Positions 57,074 through 64,000 of a stretch of 64,000 nucleotides of DNA are shown here, piece by piece. Source of the DNA: Bradyrhizobium nanningense (lineage in GTDB: Bacteria > Pseudomonadota > Alphaproteobacteria > Rhizobiales > Xanthobacteraceae); contig NZ_LBJC01000005.1 in NCBI RefSeq assembly GCF_004114535.1, forward strand, positions 372,001 through 436,000. The letters are read 5' to 3'. Under the pieces are notes generated by a model that saw only the letters and a program-made list of their open reading frames with translations, was not told the DNA's origin and ran no database searches. The position numbers and the translations under genes were made by a program. Numbering within the stretch: the stretch's first letter is position 1; every line of letters begins with the position of its first letter.

Positions 57074-57847
57074 TTGGCCGACCCACGCCGCATCGAGTTC
57101 GGCGATTTTCTCAGGTCCCGCCGCGAAAAGCTGTCGCCGAAGGCTGTCGGGCTTCCGATCGGCCGGCGCCGGCGCACCGCGGGGCTGCGGCGTGAGGAAA
57201 TCGCGCAGCTCGCCGGCATCGGCGTCGACTGGTACATCCGCCTCGAGCAGGGCCGCACCGTCAGCCCGTCCGTCACCACCATTGACGCGCTGGCCCGTGC
57301 GCTGCGTCTCAGCAAGACCGAGCACGCCCACCTGAAGGCCTTAGCGCGCGACGGCACCAGAAGCGCGTTCACGCGCGAGGTCGTGCCACCACCCATTCGG
57401 CGGATGATCGCGAGCCTGCACCAGCCGGCCTACATCACCGGGCGGCGCTGGGACGTGCTGACCTGGAACGAGGCGGCCGAGGACATCTTCGCCTTTGGGC
57501 AATTGCCGGAGCAGGATCGCAACACGCTGCTGCTGGTGCTGACGAACAAGCAGACGCGAAAGGTCTATGGCGCGGGCTGGACGGAGGTTGCCAAGAGCAT
57601 GGTCGCGATGTTTCGCGCCACCCACGACGTCTGGGCCGGCGATCCCGCCTTCGCGGAGCTGCTGACGCGGCTGCGCCAGGGTAGTCCGGAATTCGTCAAA
57701 TGGTGGGAAGCCCACGACATCCGCAGCACGATGTCCGGCCTCAAGACCATGAACCATCCGACCAGGGGCGTGCTCCGGTTCGAGCACACCAGTTTCCAGG
57801 CCAACGACGATCCCGCGTTGAAGCTGGTGATTTACACGCCGGTCTGA
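57074..57847 (+). CDS. XRE-family transcriptional regulator with MmyB-like ligand domain
   Basis: 257 residues from the TTG at 57074, chosen because GGGAG lies 8 nt upstream and homologues usually begin (M)ADPRRIEFGDFLRSRR. The helix-turn-helix is at about residues 35-60 (RREEIAQLAGIGVDWYIRLE), followed by VTTIDALARALRLSKTEHAH. The C-terminal part (residues about 100-250; DVLTWNEAAEDIFAFGQLPE, GSPEFVKWWEAHDIR, RFEHTSFQANDDPALKLVIY) is the MmyB-like domain that binds small molecules. Members often repress a neighbouring dehydrogenase gene, here the divergent oxidoreductase. Confidence 0.88.
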   Translation: MADPRRIEFGDFLRSRREKLSPKAVGLPIGRRRRTAGLRREEIAQLAGIGVDWYIRLEQGRTVSPSVTTIDALARALRLSKTEHAHLKALARDGTRSAFTREVVPPPIRRMIASLHQPAYITGRRWDVLTWNEAAEDIFAFGQLPEQDRNTLLLVLTNKQTRKVYGAGWTEVAKSMVAMFRATHDVWAGDPAFAELLTRLRQGSPEFVKWWEAHDIRSTMSGLKTMNHPTRGVLRFEHTSFQANDDPALKLVIYTPV

Positions 57848-57966
57848 GGTGTGGAGCGGTGAAGGCCAGCGCGTCTGCCGTCGGGAGGCAGGCGGGAGCT
57901 GTTGCGGTCAGTCCGTCCTGCACCGCTTGAGCTGCATTGGACATTTCGGGCGCACCGAGCAGCGGA

Positions 57967-58875
57967 TCAAGGACTTGACCGTAACCACTCCGAGAAGGCG
58001 CGGATGGTCCGCGCGCGAGGATGGTTCGGCTTGCTGACCACATGGAAGCTGTAGCCAGGCAAACTCAACTTGAACACTTTCACGAGCGTTCCAGCTGCGA
58101 GGTCGTTAGCGACGAGCACATCACTGAAAACCCCCACGCCCTGTCCGGCGATCACCGCTTCGATGGCGTGCAGTTCCTCCCGGAAACTCAAGTGTTGCAT
58201 GTCCTTGAATTGGGGCACTTCGCGCCACCTGCGCTGAGCCGTGGCGAGCCATCTCTGCCATGTCGGTGGTTCGCGATCGGCAGGAGACCAATAGGAGTGG
58301 ATCAGAACGTGGCTCGCAAGGTCGAGCGGTCGTTTCAGCCGCCCCGTTGCAAGTAGACGCGGACTGCAGACCGGCCAGAATGTATCGCTGAAGAGATCAT
58401 CGACGATTCCGTCCGTCGGCCGGACTCGGCTGGTCGCATAGCGAATGGCGACGTCGCCATCTCCGGCCTGCAGATCGAGCACACTGTCCGTGCCGATGAC
58501 GTCGAGCCGGACGTCGGGATGCAGCTTCCGCCAGAGGGGCAGGCGAGGCACGAGCCAGCGGCTCGCGAAAGCGTTGGTCGTCGTCACCCGAAGAGGCTGT
58601 TGGTCGCCTTCCTGCCTGACGGCCATAATTGCAGCCGCAAACACCTCAAGGCCGTCGCGGATGGCGGGAAAAAGCCGCGCGCCGGCATCGGTCAGAGAAA
58701 GAGGCCGCGGCCTGCGGCGGAATAGAGCGCGACCGCAATACTGCTCAAGCAGCCCGATCTGGTGGCTGATCGCCGTTGGCGTTACGCCGAGTTCGGCCGC
58801 GGCCTTCTTGAAGCTCAGGTGGCGAGCGGCAGCTTCAAAGGCGCGAAGCTCGATCAGGGGTGGCAACTTGTGCAT
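57967..58875 (-). CDS. LysR-family transcriptional regulator (GcvA-like)
   Basis: 302 residues. N-terminal winged helix-turn-helix RAFEAAARHLSFKKAAAELG and VTPTAISHQIGLLEQYCGR, then the effector domain (RWLVPRLPLWRKLHPDVRLD, VAIRYATSRVRPTDGIVDDL, GVGVFSDVLVANDLAAGTLV). The sequence fits the GcvA/AmpR-like subgroup. It is divergent from an FAD-oxidase gene with 107 bases between them, which hold a T-N11-A palindrome, so it probably regulates that gene and itself. Confidence 0.92.
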   Translation of the reverse strand: MHKLPPLIELRAFEAAARHLSFKKAAAELGVTPTAISHQIGLLEQYCGRALFRRRPRPLSLTDAGARLFPAIRDGLEVFAAAIMAVRQEGDQQPLRVTTTNAFASRWLVPRLPLWRKLHPDVRLDVIGTDSVLDLQAGDGDVAIRYATSRVRPTDGIVDDLFSDTFWPVCSPRLLATGRLKRPLDLASHVLIHSYWSPADREPPTWQRWLATAQRRWREVPQFKDMQHLSFREELHAIEAVIAGQGVGVFSDVLVANDLAAGTLVKVFKLSLPGYSFHVVSKPNHPRARTIRAFSEWLRSSP

Positions 58876-58887
58876 GAGGTCAGTGTA

Positions 58888-58904
58888 GGTGAAATCAATT
58901 CACC
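58888..58904. promoter_or_regulatory. LysR-type operator palindrome
   Basis: Perfect inverted repeat GGTGAA-ATCAA-TTCACC containing T-N11-A, the LysR box pattern. It lies 12 nt upstream of the LysR start and 78 nt upstream of the FAD-oxidase start, the usual position for autoregulation and activation of the divergent gene. Confidence 0.75.
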
Positions 58905-58982
58905 GTCACCTGAATTCTTCGGATTTGCTCCGAGACAGCTCGCGATCGAGGATATCGCCAGTCAGGCTGAGGAGACCATGTC

Positions 58983-60359
58983 ATGTCGTCGATCGCATCT
59001 GTCGCCAGCGCTGCCGCCGATCTTGGCGCTTCCTTCGGAGGACAACTCCTCAAGCCAGCCGACGAGGGTTATGAGGAGGCGCGAAGGGTCCACAATGGGC
59101 TGGTCGACAAACGGCCGGCATTGATTGCCAGGTGCCGCAGCGTGGCCGATGTCGTTGATGCCGTCGCGCTTGCGACCAAGCTCGGCCTCGAGGTCGCGGT
59201 TCGCGGCGGCGGCCATAACGTGGCAGGGCGCGCAACCATCGACGGCGGAATCATGATCGACCTCTCGCCCATGAAGGGCGTTCGGGTCGACCCCGTCGGC
59301 AAGACCGTATGGGCGCAGGGCGGCGTCACCTGGGGCGAGGTTAATCGCGAAACTCAACTTCACGGGCTTGCGGTCACCGGCGGCGTGGTCTCGACCACCG
59401 GGATCGCCGGCCTGACCCTCGGCGGAGGCCTGGGCTGGCTGATGGGCAAGTACGGCCTTGCACTGGATAACGTGCGGGCGGTCGAACTCGTCACCGCCGA
59501 GGGCAGGGTTCTACGGGCCAGCAAGCAAGAGGAGCCCGATCTGTTCTGGGCCATCCGCGGAGGCGGCGGAAACTTCGGGATCGCCACCGGCCTCGAATAC
59601 GATCTTCATACGGTCGGGCCGATCATCACCGGCGGTCCGATCATCCACCCGATCGAGCGCTCCCGTGATGTGCTCGAATTCTTCAGGGCCAGCACGCGAT
59701 CGCTGCCTGACGAGCACATGCTGTTTGCATCCCTGACCCACGCGCCCGACGGGTCCGGCACGGAAGTCGCCGCCCTGGTCACCAGCCATTGCGGTCCGGT
59801 CGCGGATGCAGAAGACGCGATGCGGCCGCTCAAACAGTTCGGGGCTCCGATCCTGGATGCGGTCGGACCGATGCCCTATTGCGAACTCAACCGCATGCTC
59901 GACGCCAACTATCCGAAAGGCGCCTTCAATTATTGGAAATCGAACTTCCTCTCGGAGCTGAGCGATGCTGCGATTGCGACCATGATCGATTGTTTCGCGC
60001 GTTGCCCGACGTCCATGGGGCAGTTCCTCCTCGAGCACATCCATGGTGCGGCGGCCCGCGTCGATACAGCGGATACGGCATTTCCGCACCGGCAGGAGGG
60101 CTATAATTTTCTGATCCTTGCGCAATGGATGCAGCCCAGCGATACGAGCCGCTGCATCTCCTGGGCACGAGACACCTACGAAAGGATGCGCCCCTTCTTT
60201 GCCTCAGGCCGCTATGTCAATTATCTCGATGATGACGAGACCGGCGATCCTGTCGCTGCCGCCTATGGACCGAATTACCGGCGTCTGCAGCGGATCAAAG
60301 CGAAATACGACCCGACTAACTTCTTCCGCATGAACCAGAACATCCGGCCGCTGGCCTGA
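58983..60359 (+). CDS. FAD-binding oxidoreductase of the berberine-bridge/6-hydroxynicotine-oxidase type
   Basis: 458-residue flavoprotein. PCMH-type FAD domain with AVRGGGHNVAGRATIDGGI, where His78 is the likely covalent FAD anchor; then VWAQGGVTWGEVNRETQLHG, GLTLGGGLGWLMGKYGLALD and FWAIRGGGGNFGIATGLEYD. The BBE C-terminal domain ends YGPNYRRLQRIKAKYDPTNF. The second covalent Cys of bicovalent members is missing (the site reads GGVVSTTG), so single attachment is expected. The substrate could be a sugar, alkaloid-like or phenolic compound. Probably under the divergent LysR regulator. Confidence 0.9.
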   Translation: MSSIASVASAAADLGASFGGQLLKPADEGYEEARRVHNGLVDKRPALIARCRSVADVVDAVALATKLGLEVAVRGGGHNVAGRATIDGGIMIDLSPMKGVRVDPVGKTVWAQGGVTWGEVNRETQLHGLAVTGGVVSTTGIAGLTLGGGLGWLMGKYGLALDNVRAVELVTAEGRVLRASKQEEPDLFWAIRGGGGNFGIATGLEYDLHTVGPIITGGPIIHPIERSRDVLEFFRASTRSLPDEHMLFASLTHAPDGSGTEVAALVTSHCGPVADAEDAMRPLKQFGAPILDAVGPMPYCELNRMLDANYPKGAFNYWKSNFLSELSDAAIATMIDCFARCPTSMGQFLLEHIHGAAARVDTADTAFPHRQEGYNFLILAQWMQPSDTSRCISWARDTYERMRPFFASGRYVNYLDDDETGDPVAAAYGPNYRRLQRIKAKYDPTNFFRMNQNIRPLA

Positions 60360-60474
60360 TTTCCAGACAAGGATTTCGTCGCTCTCATCCTGTTAAGACG
60401 TCGGTCAAAGATGACGATGCTGCGGCCCGTTTCGTTAGTCGGCGGGGCGTGGCGATTCCGGGGGAGGACTCGAA

Positions 60475-61374
60475 ATGGCTATCGTGTGCCGGCCCGCTCG
60501 CATGGAGGACTTGAAGCAAGCCGACGAAATGGTGGTCGCCAGCATCAATGAACTCACCGAACGGCGGGGCTTCGGAAGGATGGCGTCCTCCCGTCCGCAG
60601 GATTTCCAAGCTTTCTCGCTAGCGGACGATCCCGAAGGTCTTTGGGTAGCCGATGACGACGGAGAAATTGTCGGTTTCGCGTGGAGCTGGGTTTGTGGCG
60701 AGCTTTGGTTTCTGGCGCAGCTGTTCGTGGCCCCTGATCGCCAGAGCGATGGCATCGGCAATCAACTCATCAGTAAAACGTTCGCCCAGGCAGATATGCG
60801 CGGAGCATCGATCAAGGCGCTCATCACCTTCACATTCAACAACGTTTCTCAAGGATTATACATCCGTCACGGACTGTTCCCGCGCTTTCCGATCTACATG
60901 GTCAGCGTACCTCGTGACCGTTTGGCGTCGCGCTTGGCTGAGCCGCGGCTCCGTCTTGAATCTCTCGCGGACAGGACCGCCGGGCTCGATGAGCTGGGAC
61001 TCATCGATGTCGTTGCTCTCGGTGTCTCCAGAGCAAAGCATCATCGCTATCTCCTGAGCGATGGCACGACGGGCGGGTACACCATTCACTCGGACAGCGA
61101 GTGCGTAGGGTACGTCTATATTTCGGACGGACACATTGGCCCGCTTGCAGTCCGCCGACCGGATCTCGTGGGCTCTGCGCTTGCTGCTGCGTTGTCGCGC
61201 GCGGCAAAGAGTGATTTTCCGACCATTTCGGCCTTCATATCGGGCGCGAGCGAGCCAGCGCTCAAGGCAGCGATCGACCACGGGGTGCATTTGACATTCC
61301 CGATGTTGCTGATGTCGAATCGACCATTCGGAGATTGGGCCAGCTACCTCCCGCGCAACCCGGGTTTCATGTAG
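60475..61374 (+). CDS. GNAT-family N-acetyltransferase
   Basis: 299 residues. The N-terminal GNAT domain has LWFLAQLFVAPDRQSDGIGN, with the acetyl-CoA loop (R-x-x-x-G-x-G) near residue 90, and a following FTFNNVSQGLYIRHGLFPRF. The C-terminal half (residues about 170-295) looks like a second, degenerate acetyltransferase-like domain (YHIHSDSECVGYVYISDGHI-like YTIHSDSECVGYVYISDGHI). The strong site GGGGGAGGA precedes the ATG. Substrate unknown. Confidence 0.85.
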   Translation: MAIVCRPARMEDLKQADEMVVASINELTERRGFGRMASSRPQDFQAFSLADDPEGLWVADDDGEIVGFAWSWVCGELWFLAQLFVAPDRQSDGIGNQLISKTFAQADMRGASIKALITFTFNNVSQGLYIRHGLFPRFPIYMVSVPRDRLASRLAEPRLRLESLADRTAGLDELGLIDVVALGVSRAKHHRYLLSDGTTGGYTIHSDSECVGYVYISDGHIGPLAVRRPDLVGSALAAALSRAAKSDFPTISAFISGASEPALKAAIDHGVHLTFPMLLMSNRPFGDWASYLPRNPGFM

Positions 61375-61536
61375 TTCAATCCAGGCTCGTACTTGGGCCA
61401 TTCGCCGACGTCCGGGCCGCGAGCATGCGCCCCGCGGAATTAGCGGCGCCGCCGCGGCAAGATTCTCCGGTGCGCGCTCCGGTTTGCAAGCCGCCCACAC
61501 AAGCGCTATGCCCCGGCTTTCGTAGAGAGCCCCAAC

Positions 61537-62286
61537 ATGACGATCTCTGATGACGACGACCTGACGCGCCTGAAAGAGATCGGGCGCATCGTCGCCAATA
61601 CGCTGGAAGCGATGGGGAAGGCGATCGAGCCGGGCATGACCACCTCCGAACTCGACCAGATCGGGCGAAAGCTGCTGGAGGCCGCCGGGGCCCGTTCGGC
61701 GCCGGAGCTGGCTTACGATTTTCCCGGCGCGACCTGCATCAGCGTGAACGAGGAGATCGCTCACGGCATCCCGGGCGAGCGGCGGATCGCGCGCGGCGAT
61801 CTCGTGAACATCGACGTGTCAGCCGAGAAGAACGGCTTCTTTGCCGATACCGGTGCCTCCTTCGCCGTTCCGCCCGTCGCCCGTGCGATTGAGCGTCTTT
61901 GCCGGAACGGCCGGCGGGCGATGTGGACAGGCCTGCAGCAGGTTGGCGCCGGCAGGCCGATTGCCGGGATCGGGCAGGCGATCGGGAGCTTTGCGCGGAA
62001 AAACGGCTACAGCCTGGTCAGGAATCTTGCCAGTCACGGTGTCGGTTTGTCGCTCCATGAGGAGCCGACGGAGATCGCAACGTGGCCCGATCGTTCGGAA
62101 CGCCGCATCATGACCGATGGCTTGGTGTTCACCGTCGAGCCGTTCCTCTCCATGGGGGCCGAGTGGGCGGAGAATGGCGATGACCCATGGACACTCTACA
62201 GCAGCCCCGAGGCGCCGACCGTGCAGTACGAACACACCGTGATCGCCACAAGGCACGGTCCTTTGATCGTGACAATGGCTGGATAA
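61537..62286 (+). CDS. map: Methionine aminopeptidase, type I
   Basis: Removes the initiator methionine. 249 residues. All five metal ligands are present: Asp93 (NIDVSAE), Asp104 (FFADTGAS), His167 (LASHGVGLSLHEEP), Glu201 (FTVEPFLSMG) and Glu232 (QYEHTVIA); the catalytic His76 is in EEIAHGIPGE. It lacks the N-terminal zinc-finger extension. It is isolated between a GNAT gene and DUF3551 genes, not in the usual rpsB or ribosomal context, so it may be a second map paralogue; this is inference. Confidence 0.95.
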   Translation: MTISDDDDLTRLKEIGRIVANTLEAMGKAIEPGMTTSELDQIGRKLLEAAGARSAPELAYDFPGATCISVNEEIAHGIPGERRIARGDLVNIDVSAEKNGFFADTGASFAVPPVARAIERLCRNGRRAMWTGLQQVGAGRPIAGIGQAIGSFARKNGYSLVRNLASHGVGLSLHEEPTEIATWPDRSERRIMTDGLVFTVEPFLSMGAEWAENGDDPWTLYSSPEAPTVQYEHTVIATRHGPLIVTMAG

Positions 62287-62347
62287 GGTTGCCGAGCACG
62301 GGGACGGATCACGTCAGACGGTCGATGATCTGAAGGGCCGGTCTCGA

Positions 62348-62620
62348 TCAGGGCGATCGCGGCGTCGGCGTCTGGGTGGCCGGCCTCGCGCGGCGAGCAG
62401 GTTTCTTCGGTGGAAAATACGGGTTCACCACGCAACTCGCCGAACGTCCGACGGCGAGATATTTGCACTGCTCGAGCGAGCCGTAGCGGCAGTCAAAATA
62501 GCCGACGGGGCCGTAGATCTGCATGCAGACGGGATAGCTCGGGTCATAGGTCTGCGCGTGAGCAGCCGCGGTCGCGAGCAGCACGCCCGCCGAGAGGAGC
62601 GCGACAGGGACGCGGCGCAT
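62348..62620 (-). CDS. DUF3551 family secreted protein
   Basis: 90 residues from the ATG at 62620, with a signal peptide (MRRVPVALLSAGVLLATAAA, cleavage HAQ). The mature part has the DUF3551 pattern YPVCMQIYGPVGYFDCRYG, SLEQCKYLAVGRSASCVVNP and PYFPPKK: four Cys likely forming disulfides. The C-terminus is Pro/Arg/Thr-rich. The start lies 1 nt after the stop of the similar upstream gene, indicating coupling. Function of the family unknown; it is frequent in Bradyrhizobium. Confidence 0.8.
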   Translation of the reverse strand: MRRVPVALLSAGVLLATAAAHAQTYDPSYPVCMQIYGPVGYFDCRYGSLEQCKYLAVGRSASCVVNPYFPPKKPARRARPATQTPTPRSP

Positions 62621-62621
62621 C

Positions 62622-62930
62622 TCAGCGTGGCAGGTAGTACCCGGGCGCCAGATTGCGCGGACGATTTTGATAGGCGTACGGATCATCGCTCTGTCCCGCA
62701 AAATATGGATTTGCGATGCAGGTCAGCGCGCGGCCCGATGCGCTTGCCTGACACTGCGCGTAGGTGTCGAACCTGCAATTGCTGAGCCCCGGCCATTCAT
62801 CGCCGGTGAGGCAGAACGGATGATGCGTGCCAAACGCGCGCGCGGGTGTGCTTGCGCTCGACGCCAGTGCAAATGTGGCGAGAGCGAGCGAAAATGTGGC
62901 GACAATGGGGGAGGCAATTCCTCTACGCAT
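62622..62930 (-). CDS. DUF3551-like secreted protein
   Basis: 102 residues from the ATG at 62930, with a signal sequence (SPIVATFSLALATFALASSA, cleavage near ARA). Mature part: HHPFCLTGDEWPGLSNCRFD, TYAQCQASASGRALTCIANP and PYFAGQ, the same four-Cys pattern as the neighbour downstream, so the two arose by tandem duplication. The C-terminus is Tyr/Pro/Arg-rich (YQNRPRNLAPGYYLPR). Divergent from the Omp gene. An upstream frame extension is possible but lacks a signal peptide. Confidence 0.78.
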   Translation of the reverse strand: MRRGIASPIVATFSLALATFALASSASTPARAFGTHHPFCLTGDEWPGLSNCRFDTYAQCQASASGRALTCIANPYFAGQSDDPYAYQNRPRNLAPGYYLPR

Positions 62931-63183
62931 CTTCAATTCTCCATCACGCGAATGTGCGCGCGACGTTGTTACGCGTGCATGCAATTTATCTCGTCTCGTC
63001 GACAATGGAACTACAGAAAACACTTGTTTCAAAGGGTTTCGGACACGCGCTGATAAATCTTCATTAATGAAACGCGGGCCTTTGGCGCGAACTGTGGCGT
63101 CGAGGTTACAGCAATTCCGTTGATCGCTGTTATGACCAACGCACGGCCGGGGGGCCCATCGACGAAACTGGAACGGGAATCAA

Positions 63184-63906
63184 ATGAAGAAGAATTTGTT
63201 GCTTGCTGCTGTGAGCCTTGTCGCGCTGAGCGCGGCCGCGCCGGCGCTGGCTGCTGACCTCGCAGCACGGCCCTACACCAAGGCGCCCGCGATGGTCGCC
63301 GCGATCTACGACTGGAGCGGCTTCTACATCGGTATCAACGGCGGCGGCGGTTCGTCGCACTCCACCTGGGATCTCGTCGGCGGCGGCCGTGAGGGTTCGC
63401 ACGATGCGACCGGCGGCACGGTCGGTGGCCAGATCGGCTATCGCTGGCAGTCCGGCCAGTGGGTGTTCGGCGTGGAAGGTCAGGGCAACTGGGCCGACTT
63501 CTCGGGTGACAACGTCAGCGCGCTGTTCGCCACTCGCAATCGCTCGAAGATCGATTCGTTCGGTCTGATCACCGGTCAGGTCGGCTACGCCTGGAACAAC
63601 GTCCTGCTCTACGTCAAGGGCGGTGCGGCTGTGGTCGGCGTCAAGTACGACGTGTTCAGCACGGCCTCGGGCGCGCTGCTGTCCTCGAACGACCAGACCC
63701 GTTGGGGCGGTACGGTCGGCGCCGGCCTCGAGTACGGTTTTGCGCCGAACTGGTCGGTTGGCGTCGAGTACAACCACATCTTCCTGTCGGACAAGGATGT
63801 CGCGTTCGCAGGCTTGGCGGGTACCGACCGCATCAAGCAGGACGTCGACATGGGGCTCGTCCGCCTCAACTACAAGTTCGGCGGGCCGGTGCTCGGCCGT
63901 TACTGA
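63184..63906 (+). CDS. Omp25/31-like outer-membrane beta-barrel protein
   Basis: 240-residue small porin-like protein. Signal peptide MKKNLLLAAVSLVALSAAAP with cleavage after ALA, then ADLAARPYTKAPA, the conserved start of rhizobial Omp25/31 proteins. DWSGFYIGINGGGG begins an eight-stranded barrel, with GGTVGGQIGYRWQSGQWVFG, FGLITGQVGYAWNNVLLYVK, GAGLEYGFAPNWSVGVEYNH and the final LNYKFGGPVLGRY (aromatic-rich). GGAATC upstream is a weak ribosome-binding site. A strong terminator follows. Confidence 0.92.
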   Translation: MKKNLLLAAVSLVALSAAAPALAADLAARPYTKAPAMVAAIYDWSGFYIGINGGGGSSHSTWDLVGGGREGSHDATGGTVGGQIGYRWQSGQWVFGVEGQGNWADFSGDNVSALFATRNRSKIDSFGLITGQVGYAWNNVLLYVKGGAAVVGVKYDVFSTASGALLSSNDQTRWGGTVGAGLEYGFAPNWSVGVEYNHIFLSDKDVAFAGLAGTDRIKQDVDMGLVRLNYKFGGPVLGRY

Positions 63907-63936
63907 TCCTGATCGCTCGCCTTCGAGCGTTCGTCG

Positions 63937-63967
63937 AAAAGCCCCGGCCTTCGCCGGGGCTTTTTTA
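63937..63967 (+). terminator. Rho-independent terminator of the Omp gene
   Basis: AAAAGCCCCGGC-CTTC-GCCGGGGCTTTTTT: a GC-rich 8-bp stem with a CTTC loop and six T residues, 31 nt after the stop. The A tract on the left also makes it usable from the other strand. Confidence 0.93.
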
Positions 63968-64000
63968 TTGCGTGAATTCAGCGAGTTAACCATTGCCCCT

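Overview
The window looks like chromosomal DNA of a Bradyrhizobium-type alphaproteobacterium (Bradyrhizobium or a close relative in the Nitrobacteraceae). The base composition is GC-rich and third codon positions are strongly G/C. The complex I operon is of alphaproteobacterial type. A copper operon matches the described pcuABCDE operon of Bradyrhizobium japonicum. Small rhizobial families occur (DUF3551, DUF1467, PhnA-like), and dispersed palindromes contain CCTTCGAG/CCTCAGGATGAGG. The genus is inferred from these features; no database search was possible.

Left part (1-12.1 kb), accessory and housekeeping genes. A minus-strand czcCBA-type divalent metal efflux operon runs off the left edge, with small His/Cys-rich and hypothetical genes upstream. 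Next come a 24-residue membrane microprotein paired with a PhnA-like membrane protein, peptidase T (pepT), an HU-family DNA-binding protein, tRNA-Asp(GTC), a small membrane-anchored protein with its own terminator, and a TonB-dependent siderophore receptor.

Centre (12.8-31.5 kb). A full nuoABCDEFGHIJKLMN operon (complex I) carries two non-nuo insertions: an FkbM-type methyltransferase between nuoD and nuoE, and a 54-residue membrane protein between nuoE and nuoF. It continues with almost no spacing into birA, ribonuclease J, methylmalonyl-CoA epimerase and a DUF1467 gene. NuoL has an unusual His-rich insertion after its first membrane helix.

31.5-44.5 kb. Palindromic repeats flank a small anchored protein, mtnK (methylthioribose kinase), a secreted protein of unknown function, a five-gene peptide-type ABC importer, and a three-gene sugar-type ABC importer on the minus strand. 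A single-domain globin gene follows. A strong intrinsic terminator sits only about 20 nt upstream of its start codon, which suggests leader attenuation or a small RNA.

44.9-52.3 kb. An enlarged pcu copper operon encodes a DUF2946 periplasmic protein, a TonB receptor, a sialidase-fold protein, a TlpA-like thioredoxin, a PCuAC chaperone, a YcnI-like protein and a CopC-CopD fusion. The sialidase-fold and thioredoxin genes are extra compared with the five-gene operon described. The likely shared task is moving copper across the outer membrane, through the periplasm to cytochrome oxidase, and into the cytoplasm.

52.4-64 kb. proS-lolC-lolD is followed by a divergent oxidoreductase/XRE regulator pair and a divergent LysR/FAD-oxidase pair with a clear T-N11-A palindrome between them. 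Then come a GNAT acetyltransferase, a type I methionine aminopeptidase, a tandem pair of DUF3551 secreted proteins, and an Omp25/31-like beta-barrel protein with a strong terminator.
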